NCBI RefSeq assembly: GCF_022919135.1
Contig: NZ_CP095049.1
Coordinates: 3,476,501 to 3,540,500, forward strand
Direction of reading: 5' to 3'
Length of the DNA stretch: 64,000 nt
DNA from: Hymenobacter cellulosivorans
GTDB lineage: Bacteria > Bacteroidota > Bacteroidia > Cytophagales > Hymenobacteraceae
In this document: in pieces, positions 41,345 through 50,068 of the stretch
How the letters are laid out: the number at the start of each line of letters is the position of its first letter
How positions within the stretch are numbered: the stretch's first letter is position 1
Program-made: the position numbers and the translations under genes
The notes under the pieces: generated by a model
What the model saw: only the letters and a program-made list of their open reading frames with translations
Databases searched by the model: none
Told to the model about the DNA's origin: nothing

Positions 41345-42877
41345 TTACTCCCACTCAATCGTAGCCGGGGGCTTGGAGCTGATGTCGTACACCACGCGGT
41401 TGATGCCGCGCACCTGGTTGATGATCTTGTTGGACACGTGGGCCAGGAAGTCGTAGGGGAGGTGGGCCCAGTCGGCCGTCATGCCGTCTACGCTGGTCAC
41501 GGCGCGCAGGGCCACGACTTGCTCGTAGGTCCGCTCGTCGCCCATCACGCCCACGCTCTGAATCGGGAGCAGCATCACGCCGGCCTGCCACACCTCCTCA
41601 TAGAGGCCAAACTCGCGCAGGCCGTCGATGAAAATAGCGTCGGCCCGCTGCAGCAAATCCACCTTGTGCGGGGTCACGTCGCCCAGGATGCGGATGCCCA
41701 GGCCGGGGCCGGGGAAGGGGTGACGGTGCAGGATGTTGTGGGGCAGCTCCAGCGCGTCGCCTACCTGCCGCACCTCGTCCTTGAACAAGGCCCGCAGCGG
41801 CTCCACGATTTTCAGGTTCATCTTCTCCGGCAAGCCGCCCACGTTGTGGTGGCTCTTAATCGTGACGGCCGGCCCTTTCACCGACACCGATTCAATAACG
41901 TCCGGATAAATCGTGCCCTGGGCCAGCCACCGGGCACCTTCCACCTTCTGGGCTTCCTGGTCGAAGATTTCCACGAATGTGCGGCCAATGGCCTTGCGCT
42001 TGCCTTCGGGGTCGGAAATGCCGGCCAGCGCAGTGTAGAACTCCTGAGAAGCATCCACGCCGCGCACGTTCAGGCCCAGGTCCTTATACGAGTGCAACAC
42101 GCTCTCAAACTCGTCTTTGCGCAGCAGGCCGTTATTGACGAAAATGCCGTGCAGGCGCGGCCCGATGGCCCGGTGCAGCAGCAAGGCCGCCACGCTGGAG
42201 TCGACGCCACCGGAGAGGCCCAGAATTACCTTGTCGTCGGGGCCGATGGTATTTTGCAACGCCAAGACCATGCTATCCACGAAGTGCTCGGGCGTCCAGC
42301 TTTGGTCGCAGCCGCAGATGTCGACCACGAAGTTGCGCATGAGCAGCTTGCCTTCGGTGGAGTGCGTCACCTCGGGGTGAAACTGGATGCCGTAGGTTTC
42401 CTGGCCCAGCACGTGGTAGGCAGCCACATCTACTTCCGGGGTGCTGGCAATGATTTCAAAGCCGGCGGGCAGGGTCTTTATCGTATCGCCGTGCGACATC
42501 CAGACCTGGGAGCCGCCGGTCAGCTCCCGCATGAGCGGGTTGCTTTGGTCGAGGTGGCTGAGGCGGGCCCGGCCGTACTCCCGGATGGTGGCGGGCAGCA
42601 CGTCGCCGCCGTTCTGGCTTGCCAGCAGTTGGGCGCCGTAACACACACCCAGCACCGGCACCTTACCCAGGTAGCGGCTCAGATCGGGGTTGGGCGCTTC
42701 CGGGTCGCGCACCGAGCAGGGGCTGCCGGAAAGCACGACGCCCCGGATATCCTCAGTGAGGTCCGGGGCGTGCGTAAACGGATGAATCTCGCAGTAGACG
42801 TTCAATTCCCGAATGCGTCGGGCAATGAGCTGCGTGTACTGGGAGCCGAAATCGAGAATTAAAATCTGTTGAGGCAT
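41345..42877 (-). CDS. guaA: GMP synthase (glutamine-hydrolysing)
   Basis: A 510-residue enzyme converting XMP to GMP. The N-terminal GATase domain has [11 protein letters not shown], the nucleophile in VLGVCYGAQ and QFHPEVTHS; the ATP-pyrophosphatase domain has the PP-loop [10 protein letters not shown] (about 228) and the C-terminal dimerisation domain ends [15 protein letters not shown]. Full length. The ATG at 42877 is chosen because [13 protein letters not shown] is the normal N terminus. The consensus promoter ends only three bases before it, so the mRNA is nearly leaderless. Confidence 0.97.
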   Translation of the reverse strand: MPQQILILDFGSQYTQLIARRIRELNVYCEIHPFTHAPDLTEDIRGVVLSGSPCSVRDPEAPNPDLSRYLGKVPVLGVCYGAQLLASQNGGDVLPATIREYGRARLSHLDQSNPLMRELTGGSQVWMSHGDTIKTLPAGFEIIASTPEVDVAAYHVLGQETYGIQFHPEVTHSTEGKLLMRNFVVDICGCDQSWTPEHFVDSMVLALQNTIGPDDKVILGLSGGVDSSVAALLLHRAIGPRLHGIFVNNGLLRKDEFESVLHSYKDLGLNVRGVDASQEFYTALAGISDPEGKRKAIGRTFVEIFDQEAQKVEGARWLAQGTIYPDVIESVSVKGPAVTIKSHHNVGGLPEKMNLKIVEPLRALFKDEVRQVGDALELPHNILHRHPFPGPGLGIRILGDVTPHKVDLLQRADAIFIDGLREFGLYEEVWQAGVMLLPIQSVGVMGDERTYEQVVALRAVTSVDGMTADWAHLPYDFLAHVSNKIINQVRGINRVVYDISSKPPATIEWE

Positions 42878-42880
42878 GGG

Positions 42881-42911
42881 CAAAGGTACTAACCGTGGCC
42901 GGGCAAGCAAA
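42881..42911 (-). promoter_or_regulatory. Full consensus Bacteroidota promoter of guaA
   Basis: The minus strand reads TTTG (42911-42908), 19 bases, TACCTTTG (42888-42881): an exact TTTG-N19-TAnnTTTG. The -7 box ends 3 bases from the guaA ATG. No gene is seen in the rest of the gap to 43151. Confidence 0.75.
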
Positions 42912-43151
42912 ACCCGGGCGTATTATCATTTCACCGGCCGCTTACCGTCGGCGACCTTTCCTATTCATGTCACAAATCATTCCTTTTGGAGCTGATAAAC
43001 CAGTGCTAGATTCCAAAACAAGGCGTTAAAATAGGTTTTTTACTATGTAATAACCGCATAGTCAACATCACAGTTGCCAGTAGTTTAGCCTTTCCTGCTA
43101 CCCTCGCCAGGTACATCTTTGGGCAGATTTTCGGTTCTAAAAACTGCTCCT

Positions 43152-43676
43152 ATGTCCCACACTCTCCGCGTATTTGGCCTTTTCTGCCTGCTGGGTTCCG
43201 CTTTTTCAACCCTGGCTCAGACGACAAATCCCAACGCTTCGCTGATTGCGGCTCAAGTAGAGAAGAAGCCCAGCTCCGCTCCGAACCCCGAAACCAAGTC
43301 TTCCCAGGAACAGCCCGTCACAACAACGGCTGAGCCCGAATCGGAAGCTGAGCCCGAAGCCGCAGCGGCGCCCGCCACCACCACCACGACTACCACCGCG
43401 GCCGCCGAAATAGCTACGCTCACCGGCCGGGTATTCAATGAAGAAAACAAGCCCCTGGCTGGCGTCGTGGTATTCATTAAGGATGCCGCCGCCTTTGTCA
43501 GCACCGACGCCAAGGGGGAATACCGTCTCGACGCGCCGGCCGGGGTACACACGCTCACTTTCAGCTACGCTGGCTACGAGGAGCAGCAACTGAAAGCCAG
43601 CAATTTCCTGCCCGCCAGCGTCCAGTTGCTCCCGGCCGCCAACAAGAAAAAGCTAACCAAAAGCAGCCGCCACTAA
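43152..43676 (+). CDS. Secreted protein with a carboxypeptidase-regulatory-like domain
   Basis: A 174-residue exported protein. The signal peptide ends FSTLAQ. A disordered Thr/Ala/Glu/Pro-rich region (about 35-90, with a run of Thr) precedes a CarboxypepD_reg-like Ig fold: TLTGRVFNEENKPLAGVVVF, STDAKGEYRLDAPAGVHTL and FSYAGYEEQQL. Such folds sit at the front of TonB-dependent receptors; here it stands alone. A paralogue follows (43875). Start 43152 places the signal peptide at the N terminus. Confidence 0.82.
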   Translation: MSHTLRVFGLFCLLGSAFSTLAQTTNPNASLIAAQVEKKPSSAPNPETKSSQEQPVTTTAEPESEAEPEAAAAPATTTTTTTAAAEIATLTGRVFNEENKPLAGVVVFIKDAAAFVSTDAKGEYRLDAPAGVHTLTFSYAGYEEQQLKASNFLPASVQLLPAANKKKLTKSSRH

Positions 43677-43706
43677 CCCGCTATTGTTTTCCTGTCCCAT
43701 CGGCAG

Positions 43707-43737
43707 AGCCCGCGGCCATACCAGCCGCGGGCTTTTT
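43707..43737 (+). terminator. Terminator after the first regulatory-like protein
   Basis: AGCCCGCGGC pairs with GCCGCGGGCT, followed by TTTT, so the two paralogues are separate transcripts. Confidence 0.88.
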
Positions 43738-43874
43738 GGCGTTATTCCCCGAGCAGAAGGCCCAAATTTTATCTGCCGGCGAGTCGGATAAAATCTTTCC
43801 GGTCCCGTATAAGAGCGTCATTCGCCCATTCCGGAAGCCGGGTGGCGAGTAGTTTTCATCTTACCGCAGTCTGA

Positions 43875-44354
43875 ATGAAATACCTGATCCGTACTGTTTG
43901 CAGCCTTGCCTGCGTTGTTTTTCCTTTAGTAGTAGCTGCCCAATCAGCGCCTAAAACCGCGCCAGCCCGGGCTAAATCGGGCACGGAGCAGGTAGCTGCC
44001 GCTGTTGCACCGGCCCCGAGCACTACCGAGGTGCTTAAAAAACCGGCCGCACCCGCCAAAAACGCCGTGAAGGTGCTTACCGGCTACGTGCTCAATGAAG
44101 AAGGTGAGCCGCTGGCCGGCGCCACGGTGATTTCCGAGAAAGGCGAAGTCATTACCACCAATGCCGACGGGCAGTTCATGATTCAGTCGACGGCTACTAC
44201 GCCGGTGCTGCGGGCCAGCTACGCCGGCTACCAGGAAATGCAGCTTCCCATCAATACGATGCAGCCCACGACTTTCCGCCTCGACCCGATTGAGCACTAC
44301 CAAAAGCAGCTCAAGAAGCAAAGCAAGGCCGCTAATAAGGCCTGGAAGCACTAG
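43875..44354 (+). CDS. Secreted protein with a carboxypeptidase-regulatory-like domain (paralogue)
   Basis: A 159-residue exported protein with a signal peptide (MKYLIRTVCSLACVVFPLVV, ending AAQ), an Ala/Pro/Lys-rich linker and one CarboxypepD_reg-like fold: VLTGYVLNEEGEPLAGATVI, TTNADGQFMIQST and ASYAGYQEMQL. The order and motifs repeat those of the gene before it, so this is a tandem duplicate. A basic C-terminal helix (QKQLKKQSKAANKAWKH) follows the fold. Function unknown. Confidence 0.82.
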   Translation: MKYLIRTVCSLACVVFPLVVAAQSAPKTAPARAKSGTEQVAAAVAPAPSTTEVLKKPAAPAKNAVKVLTGYVLNEEGEPLAGATVISEKGEVITTNADGQFMIQSTATTPVLRASYAGYQEMQLPINTMQPTTFRLDPIEHYQKQLKKQSKAANKAWKH

Positions 44355-44397
44355 ATCCGGGTTTTTTTGAAAAATAAAGCCCCTGAGTATCTGCTAC

Positions 44398-44432
44398 TAA
44401 ATGGCGTCGAGACAAAAAACTTGACGCCATTT
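44398..44432 (+). terminator. Hairpin after the second regulatory-like gene
   Basis: AAATGGCGTC...GACGCCATTT with a short A-rich loop, directly upstream of the SRP RNA promoter. Confidence 0.55.
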
Positions 44433-44464
44433 GTGCTTTCTGGAAAATAAGCCGCGTATATTTG
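44430..44464 (+). promoter_or_regulatory. Promoter of the SRP RNA
   Basis: TTTG (44430-44433), 23 bases, TATATTTG (44457-44464). The -7 box is an exact TAnnTTTG match and ends a few bases before the RNA's 5' stem. Confidence 0.65.
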
Positions 44465-44468
44465 CAGC

Positions 44469-44566
44469 GGCGAGTCAGAACGACCAGCTCCTGCTGAACT
44501 CCCCCAGGACCGGAAGGTAGCAAGGGTAAGTGGTTGAGCGGTGCGATTTTGGCTCGCTATTTTTTT
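44469..44566 (+). ncRNA. ffs: Signal recognition particle RNA (small bacterial 4.5S type)
   Basis: The region contains the conserved SRP domain IV: CCTGCTGAACTCCCCCAGG, then CCGGAAGGTAGCAAGGGTAA, with the GGAA tetraloop and the A/C-rich asymmetric loop (AGCA). The outer stem pairs GGCGAGTC near the 5' end with GGCTCGC near 44551-44557. A T run (44559-44566) ends it. Length about 90-100 bases fits the bacterial small SRP RNA, which with Ffh targets nascent membrane proteins. The ends are estimated from pairing. Confidence 0.9.
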
Positions 44567-44649
44567 GTCCTGTCCCCAACGCTTCCGCGTAGCCGCATTT
44601 GCTGGCAAACGGTTAGCTTTGGGGCATTCTTTTTTAACCCAATTCCCGC

Positions 44650-45306
44650 ATGAAATTCTTCATTGACACCGCCAACCTCAACGATATTCAGGAAGCCGTG
44701 GACCTCGGCGTACTCGACGGCGTGACGACCAATCCGTCGTTGATGGCCAAAGAGGGCATCAAAGGCACCGACAACGTGATGGCCCACTACAAGCAGATCT
44801 GCGAAATCGTGGACGGCGACGTATCGGCCGAGGTAATTGCCGTAGACTTCGAAGAGATGGTGCGGGAAGGGGAGATGCTGGCCGATTTGCACCCCAACAT
44901 CGTGGTGAAGGTGCCCATGACCCGCGACGGGGTGAAGGCCATCAAGTACTTCTCCGAAAAGGGTATCAAGACCAACTGCACCCTGATTTTCTCGGCTGGG
45001 CAGGCCTTACTGGCCGCTAAAGCCGGGGCTACCTACGTGTCGCCCTTCGTGGGCCGCCTCGACGACATCGGGCACGACGGCTTGCTGCTAGTGCAGCAAA
45101 TCGTGGACATCTTCAGCAATTACGGCTACCCCACCCAGGTGCTGGCTGCCTCGGTGCGCCACGTACCCCACCTGATTCAGTGCGCCGAAATGGGTGCCGA
45201 CGTGGTGACCTGCCCGCTCAGCGTAATTACCGGCCTGCTCAAGCACCCGCTCACCGACAATGGCCTGGCTACCTTCCTGGCCGACCACAAGCGGGTTAAC
45301 TCGTAA
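44650..45306 (+). CDS. Transaldolase/fructose-6-phosphate aldolase (short TalC type)
   Basis: A 218-residue TIM-barrel enzyme of the MipB/TalC group. The start [20 protein letters not shown] and [13 protein letters not shown] are signature sequences; the Schiff-base lysine is in NIVVKVPMT (about 86), and GRLDDIG and VLAASVRH follow. Short enzymes of this class act as transaldolase or fructose-6-phosphate aldolase; the sequence alone does not settle which. A repeat-filled gap separates it from the next small gene. Confidence 0.93.
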   Translation: MKFFIDTANLNDIQEAVDLGVLDGVTTNPSLMAKEGIKGTDNVMAHYKQICEIVDGDVSAEVIAVDFEEMVREGEMLADLHPNIVVKVPMTRDGVKAIKYFSEKGIKTNCTLIFSAGQALLAAKAGATYVSPFVGRLDDIGHDGLLLVQQIVDIFSNYGYPTQVLAASVRHVPHLIQCAEMGADVVTCPLSVITGLLKHPLTDNGLATFLADHKRVNS

Positions 45307-45412
45307 ATAATGTGGGTAAGGTGGTTGAATGGAAGAAATGTGAAATGATATTTAAAAACTCATCTGCTACATTTCTCCCATTCAACCACTTTAGCACACT
45401 CGCACATTAAAG
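45306..45412. repeat. Intergenic inverted repeat of AATGTG words (second copy)
   Basis: GTGGTTGAATGG and AAATGTGAAATG at the left are mirrored by CCCATTCAACCAC and CATTTC at the right, ending TCGCACATTAAAG, a 13-mer shared with the mlaE-mlaF gap. Confidence 0.7.
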
Positions 45413-45414
45413 AG

Positions 45415-45621
45415 ATGTACATCATCAAAGTAAAGGGCAAGGCCAAGATTCCGGACTATATCCAGCTGCGCGACGAGAACTTTGTGCTCATTGCCTACTT
45501 CCGGGCCGACCGGCCGCTGAAGGATTTGCACCGCTACGGGCTGGAAGGCAAGGAAGAGTCGCTGGCGGCGGTAATCGAGGGCCTTTCGTTTGGCAAGCTG
45601 CAAAAGCTGGAGCTTGCCTAA
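45415..45621 (+). CDS. Small conserved-looking protein of unknown function
   Basis: A 68-residue soluble protein: MYIIKVKGKAKIPDYIQLRD, then ENFVLIAYFRADRP, KDLHRYGLEGKEESLAAVIE and KLQKLELA. The pattern is two beta strands and a helix with strong coding character. It has no signal peptide or named domain. It lies between the transaldolase and ftsE in the same direction and is probably co-transcribed with one of them. Confidence 0.7.
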   Translation: MYIIKVKGKAKIPDYIQLRDENFVLIAYFRADRPLKDLHRYGLEGKEESLAAVIEGLSFGKLQKLELA

Positions 45622-45711
45622 GGGTCAGTTGCGGTAAGACCGCCAGCGGAAAAGGCTCATTCGACGCTTTTTCTGAGTTCTACGCTCTTCGCTCTACGTT
45701 CCAACTACAGA

Positions 45712-46416
45712 ATGCCCACTTCTTCCACACCGGTAATTGAGTTGCACGATGTGTACGTGATGCAGGACGTCAATACCATTCTGCAGAAAGTCTCGTTCAC
45801 GCTCGACAAAGGCGAGTTTGCCTACCTAGTGGGGCGCACGGGGTCGGGCAAAAGCTCGTTGCTCAAGACGCTCTACGCCGACCTGCCCATGGGTGGGGGC
45901 GTGGGTACCGTGGCCGGCTACGGCCTGCTGAAGCTGGGGGCCGACAAAGTTCCGTTTCTGCGCCGCAAGCTGGGCATCATCTTCCAGGACTTCCAGCTGC
46001 TGTTCGACCGCACGGTGGCCGAAAACCTGCTGTTTGTACTCAAAGCCACCGGCTGGCGCGGCAAGGCCAAGATTCAGCAGCGCATTTCCGAAGTACTCAT
46101 GCGCGTGGGCCTGGCCGGGGCGGCTGGCAAAATGCCCCACCAGCTTTCCGGGGGCGAGCAGCAGCGCGTGGTTATTGCCCGGGCCCTGCTCAACGAGCCG
46201 GTGCTGCTGCTGGCCGATGAGCCCACCGGCAACCTCGACCCCGACGTGGCCGACAGCATCATGCGCCTGTTCGTGGAAATCAATAATGCGGGCACCGCCG
46301 TGCTTATGGCTACGCACAACTACCAGATTATCCGCCAGTATCCGAAGCGGATTCTCAAGTGCGAAAACGGGCAACTGCTCGACTCGGCCCGCGCCACCGT
46401 GACTTTGCCCGAATAA
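45712..46416 (+). CDS. ftsE: FtsE-like ABC transporter ATP-binding protein
   Basis: A 234-residue ABC ATPase: Walker [10 protein letters not shown] (about 41-49), [20 protein letters not shown] (Q-loop), signature [15 protein letters not shown] (about 145) and Walker [14 protein letters not shown]. The LIFQDF/LL-D-RTVxENL and DEPTGNLDP motifs are diagnostic of FtsE, which with FtsX activates cell-wall hydrolases during division. No ftsX lies in the window. The next gene's ATG is 4 bases after this stop, so a glycosyltransferase is co-transcribed. Confidence 0.9.
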   Translation: MPTSSTPVIELHDVYVMQDVNTILQKVSFTLDKGEFAYLVGRTGSGKSSLLKTLYADLPMGGGVGTVAGYGLLKLGADKVPFLRRKLGIIFQDFQLLFDRTVAENLLFVLKATGWRGKAKIQQRISEVLMRVGLAGAAGKMPHQLSGGEQQRVVIARALLNEPVLLLADEPTGNLDPDVADSIMRLFVEINNAGTAVLMATHNYQIIRQYPKRILKCENGQLLDSARATVTLPE

Positions 46417-46419
46417 CAA

Positions 46420-47349
46420 ATGCCTGGGTCCGGTCTTTCGGTGCTGATTCCGGTCTATAACCGCAACGTAACCCCGCTGGTGTGCACGTTGTTGGAGCAA
46501 TTGACTGACTGGGACGGGCCCGCCGAAATCGTGTGCCTGGACGATGCTTCGGCCCCGGAGTTTCAAGAGCTAAACCGGCTACTGGCCGTGTGGCCCGCCG
46601 TGCGCTACCAGGAATTGCCCCGGAACGTGGGCCGCTCGGCTATTCGTAATCAACTGGCCGCCGCCGCTCAGCACCCCTGGCTGCTGCTGCTCGACAATGA
46701 CAGCCTACTGCCCGACGGCCAGTTTCTGGCCCGCTACGCCCAGGCCCGCGCTTTGGCTCCGGTCCTGATTGGGGGCACCACCTACGACCCACTGCCGCCC
46801 GCCGAGCCCGAGCTGCGCCTGCGCTGGTACTACGGCCGCAAGCGGGAAGCCCGGACGGCCCAGCAGCGCCAGCAGGAGCCTTACGGCCAGCTTACGCTCA
46901 ACAATATGCTCATTCAGGCGGCCGTGTTCCACCAGTTTGGGCTCGATGAAAACCTGACCCGCTACGGGCACGAGGACACCAAGTTCGGCTGGCTGCTGCG
47001 CCAGGCCCAGATACCGGTGCGCCACCTCGACAACCCTGTATTGCACGACGGGCTGGAGCCGGCGGCCGTATTTTTGGAGAAAAGTCACCAGGCCGTGCGC
47101 AACTTGGCCCTGCTCTACCAGCACGAGCGACTGGGCGCCGATACCAAGCTGATGCGGCTGGCTTTGCAAGTGCGCCGTACCAAGCTGTGCAAATTCGTGC
47201 AGGCCTCTTTGGGCCTGCTGCTGCCCGCGCTGCGCCGCAACCTGCTCTCGGCCAGCCCCGACCTGCGCCGCTTCGATTTGCTCAAGCTGCACTGGCTGCT
47301 ACAGGAACTAAGCCCGCCCCTGAAAAGCGAAAAAGCCCGTTTGCATTAG
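46420..47349 (+). CDS. Family 2 glycosyltransferase
   Basis: A 309-residue GT-A fold enzyme. The start LSVLIPVYNRNVTPLVCTLL and DDASAPEF contain the usual GT2 nucleotide-binding aspartates; LLLLDNDSLLPDGQFL holds the DxD-like metal motif, and DENLTRYGHEDTKFGWLL holds the ED acceptor motif. It follows ftsE at 4 bases, suggesting an envelope or cell-wall role. The stop codon lies inside the terminator loop. Donor and acceptor are unknown. Confidence 0.88.
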   Translation: MPGSGLSVLIPVYNRNVTPLVCTLLEQLTDWDGPAEIVCLDDASAPEFQELNRLLAVWPAVRYQELPRNVGRSAIRNQLAAAAQHPWLLLLDNDSLLPDGQFLARYAQARALAPVLIGGTTYDPLPPAEPELRLRWYYGRKREARTAQQRQQEPYGQLTLNNMLIQAAVFHQFGLDENLTRYGHEDTKFGWLLRQAQIPVRHLDNPVLHDGLEPAAVFLEKSHQAVRNLALLYQHERLGADTKLMRLALQVRRTKLCKFVQASLGLLLPALRRNLLSASPDLRRFDLLKLHWLLQELSPPLKSEKARLH

Positions 47350-47364
47350 CAAACGGGCTTTTCT
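47331..47364. terminator. Terminator overlapping the glycosyltransferase stop codon
   Basis: AAAAGCCCGTTTGC pairs with GCAAACGGGCTTTT around the loop ATTA, so the last codons and the TAG of the glycosyltransferase form the hairpin. It also serves the converging minus-strand gene at 47381. Confidence 0.88.
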
Positions 47365-47380
47365 ATCGGTGTTGCGAAAC

Positions 47381-48286
47381 TTAGTCGTTGTCGGTATTCT
47401 TTACTTCCGACTTCACTTCTTTGTAGCCTTCCTTGGTCTTTTCGCCAACTTTCTTAGCGGCGTTGCCAATTTTCTGGCCTACGGTTTTGCCGGCGTCTTT
47501 TACATCGGCTGCCGTGTTGGAGGCGGCAGTGCCCACAGCCTGCCGCTCGTCGCGGGTTTCTGCTTCTGCCTTTTGGGCACCACCTTGTACGGCGTCGGCA
47601 CCCTGGGCTACGCGGGCTTCGGCTTTGTCGTACGATTTGAAGGCGGCGTATTTGGCTTTTTCCTTGGCAATTTCGGCCCGGTCGGCGGTGCTAACGTCTT
47701 TTTTGATCTGGTCGTACCGGTCGTCGAGGGCTTTCCAGTCGGCATTCACCGTGCGCCAATCCTCGATGCCGTAGCGGTCCTCGTTTTCCTTGATCTGGGC
47801 CGTGAATGCCTCGTAGGTGCCGCGGATGTTGGCCGCCGTCAGGGCGCTGTATTTACCAGCTGCCGATTCGTACAAGCGGGTGGTAGTGCCGCCCGTGCTG
47901 GTGCCGGCCACGGTGCTGGGCCGGTTTTTCCAGGCCATGTCGCGCTTGTCGTAGGCAGTGGTGTAGCGGGTGCGCAGTTGCTCGATTTCCTGGCGACGGG
48001 TGTCGTCGTACTGGTCGGCATACTTATCTACGGCCGATACTTTAGCGTCGAATTCGCTCTTCATTTCGGTCGTTTCCCGCTCGTAGTCAGCCTCAACCTG
48101 GTCGCCAACGTTGTCGGCCTTGGTTTCGGCGTTGGTCACGAAGGTTTTAAAATCTTCGTAGGCCTGGTCGCTTTCCTGCGAAACTTCCTTTTTATCGGCC
48201 TGCGAGCAGCTGGTTTGGGTGAAGGTGGCGCCGCCGAGCAGCAACAGGGTGGCCAGCGCGTGTATGGATAGGTGCTTCTTGAACAT
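47381..48286 (-). CDS. Putative lipoprotein with helical, LEA-like tail
   Basis: A 301-residue exported protein. The signal (HALATLLLLGGATFTQTSC) ends in a lipobox-like TSC. The mature protein is almost all charged helix (Lys, Glu, Asp, Ala), with a coiled-coil core (about 40-215) and a C-terminal stretch of repeated K-x-V-G/A-x-K motifs (AGKTVGQKIGNAAKKVGEKT) like LEA or YtxH-type proteins. It may coat or space the envelope. No family is identified with confidence. Confidence 0.7.
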   Translation of the reverse strand: MFKKHLSIHALATLLLLGGATFTQTSCSQADKKEVSQESDQAYEDFKTFVTNAETKADNVGDQVEADYERETTEMKSEFDAKVSAVDKYADQYDDTRRQEIEQLRTRYTTAYDKRDMAWKNRPSTVAGTSTGGTTTRLYESAAGKYSALTAANIRGTYEAFTAQIKENEDRYGIEDWRTVNADWKALDDRYDQIKKDVSTADRAEIAKEKAKYAAFKSYDKAEARVAQGADAVQGGAQKAEAETRDERQAVGTAASNTAADVKDAGKTVGQKIGNAAKKVGEKTKEGYKEVKSEVKNTDND

Positions 48287-48411
48287 GGAGTGAACGGTTG
48301 GTGGGGGAGGTATATAGCAGGCTTTTAATACAGCCGCTTGGCCCGCTTAACGCAAGCTTTTCTGCTCAGGTTACGCTGTCGGCTTTTTCCGACTGGTTCA
48401 GCCCCACGCTT

Positions 48412-48419
48412 TATCTTTG
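48412..48419 (+). promoter_or_regulatory. -7 promoter box for the DegT aminotransferase
   Basis: TATCTTTG is an exact TAnnTTTG. It overlaps the furthest upstream TTG of the gene (48417) and therefore excludes that codon as the start. Confidence 0.6.
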
Positions 48420-48446
48420 ACCAAAACCAGTTTCGACCTGCCGCCT

Positions 48447-49607
48447 TTGTCTACGCCTTCTGCCACCGCCGCCCCCATTCACTTGCTCGACCTGGGAGCC
48501 CAACATGCTCCTATTCAATCCGAAATCGAGGCTGCCCTCCAGCAGGTGCTAAGCCAGGCCGCCTTTATTCAGGGGCCGGCTGTGGCGGAGTTTGCCCAGG
48601 AACTCGGGGCCTACCTCGATAATGCCCATGTAATTCCCTGCGGCAACGGCACCGATGCCCTGCAACTGGCCTTGATGAGCTTGCGGCTGCCGGCCGGCGC
48701 AGAAGTTATTGTGCCGGCTTTTACGTACGTGGCCACCATGGAAGCCGTGGCCATTCTGGGGCTGCGGCCGGTGTGCGCCGAAGTGCTGCCCGATACGTTC
48801 TGCCTCGACCCGGCGGCCGTGGCGGCGGCCATTACGCCCCGTACCGGTGCCATCATTGCCGTCCACTTGTTTGGGCAGTGCGCCGATCTGACGGCCCTGA
48901 CTGAGCTGGCCCGGCAGCACCATCTGGCCCTGATTGAAGACAATGCCCAGGCCATTGGAGCCACCTGGCAGCCGGCGCAGGGAGCGGCCGTGTTTGCCGG
49001 CACGGTGGGCGAGGTGGGCACCACGTCGTTTTTTCCGTCGAAAAACCTGGGCGCGCTCGGCGACGGGGGAGCCTTGTTTACCCGCGACGCCGCCCGGGCT
49101 ACGTATTTGCGGCAGTTGGCCAACCATGGGCAAACCCGCAAGTACTACCACGAGCATGTGGGCCTGAATTCCCGCCTCGACACCCTGCAGGCCGCCGTGC
49201 TCCGCGTGAAGCTGCGCCACCTGCCCACCTGGACGGCCGCCCGCCAGCACGCCGCGGCGTTTTATGATAAAATGCTCGGCGGCGTGCCGGGCCTGCAAGT
49301 GCCGGTGCGCGATTCGCGCAGTACCCACGTGTTTCACCAGTACACGGTGACTGTAGCGGCTGGGCAACGCGACGCACTGCAGGAATTTTTGCGGGAGCGG
49401 GGAATTCCCAGCGTGGTGTATTACCCCGTGCCCACCCACTTGCAGCCCGCCTATCAGTATCTGGGCTACCAGCCGGAGCAGTTTCCGGTGGCCGAAGCGC
49501 TGTGCCGCACGGTACTGTCGTTGCCCATTCATCCCACCCTGAGCCCGGCGCAGCAGCACTACATTGTAGAAGCCGTGAAGGAGTTCCTTGGCGCGAAGGT
49601 GGAATAA
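48447..49607 (+). CDS. DegT/DnrJ/EryC1 family sugar aminotransferase
   Basis: A 386-residue PLP enzyme. The PLP lysine is in TSFFPSKNLGALGDGGALFT (about 201), with GTDALQLAL, FTYVATMEAV and IEDNAQAIGA in the PLP pocket. It resembles WbpE/WlbC-type enzymes that aminate nucleotide 3-keto sugars for surface polysaccharide. There is no ATG start: TTG at 48447 (MSTPSATAAPIHLLDLGAQ) is preferred over TTG 48417, which lies in the promoter's -7 box. A WlbA-like dehydrogenase gene follows, as in 2,3-diamino-sugar pathways. Confidence 0.88.
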   Translation: MSTPSATAAPIHLLDLGAQHAPIQSEIEAALQQVLSQAAFIQGPAVAEFAQELGAYLDNAHVIPCGNGTDALQLALMSLRLPAGAEVIVPAFTYVATMEAVAILGLRPVCAEVLPDTFCLDPAAVAAAITPRTGAIIAVHLFGQCADLTALTELARQHHLALIEDNAQAIGATWQPAQGAAVFAGTVGEVGTTSFFPSKNLGALGDGGALFTRDAARATYLRQLANHGQTRKYYHEHVGLNSRLDTLQAAVLRVKLRHLPTWTAARQHAAAFYDKMLGGVPGLQVPVRDSRSTHVFHQYTVTVAAGQRDALQEFLRERGIPSVVYYPVPTHLQPAYQYLGYQPEQFPVAEALCRTVLSLPIHPTLSPAQQHYIVEAVKEFLGAKVE

Positions 49608-49661
49608 GCTAACTGCCGGATAGTAAGTATTGTAGGCGGTGTTTTCGACCAAAAATGCCTT

Positions 49662-49823
49662 TTACTTGGCTGTTAGAATAGCGCCTGATGAGTACGTCAG
49701 GAAAACAGGCGCCGGGCGCGGTGCAGCGGGCGTGCTGCGGTGGCTGAAAAAGTAGGCACCGCCCAAGCACACAACGGCTAATAGCAGAAATTGTAGCAGG
49801 GCAAGGAACTGGCGGATAGGCAT
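49662..49823 (-). CDS. Small single-pass membrane protein
   Basis: A 53-residue frame starting MPIRQFLALLQFLLLAVVCL with one strong membrane segment and a Pro-rich tail (STPAAPRPAPVFLTY). An extended frame to 49880 adds an unlikely N terminus. Support is weak: one hydrophobic segment and a plausible start. It lies between the aminotransferase and dehydrogenase genes, on the opposite strand. Confidence 0.3.
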   Translation of the reverse strand: MPIRQFLALLQFLLLAVVCLGGAYFFSHRSTPAAPRPAPVFLTYSSGAILTAK

Positions 49824-50054
49824 ATAACAGGCGCGGAAGAAATCAAAAACGGTAGGCGCAACGCAGCGCAAGAGCCACATAGCTATACAAACTTATTTTC
49901 CCTGGTAAAGCAGCGGGTATATCTTGGCCGAATGCGGGGTTTTCCTTCGTGAAAGCCCCTGCTGCCTGGCTAAGCGGATCGAGCCAGAAGCCCGCCAAAC
50001 TGGCTCGGCCTGCTCTTTTTACGCCCGCCCTAGCCGCAAGGCAGCACATTCCGC

Positions 50055-50062
50055 TACATTCG
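50055..50062 (+). promoter_or_regulatory. Probable -7 box for the WlbA-like gene
   Basis: TACATTCG, one mismatch from consensus, ends 6 bases before the GTG at 50069, which supports that start and a near-leaderless mRNA. Confidence 0.45.
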
Positions 50063-50068
50063 CAGTCT

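Noticed and set aside
41438..42862. 474-codon plus-strand open frame
   Set aside because: It lies wholly antisense to guaA; long antisense frames are common in GC-rich genes with this codon bias and no protein family is recognisable.
48549..49652. 367-codon minus-strand open frame
   Set aside because: Antisense shadow of the DegT aminotransferase, His/Arg/Gly-rich and without a domain.
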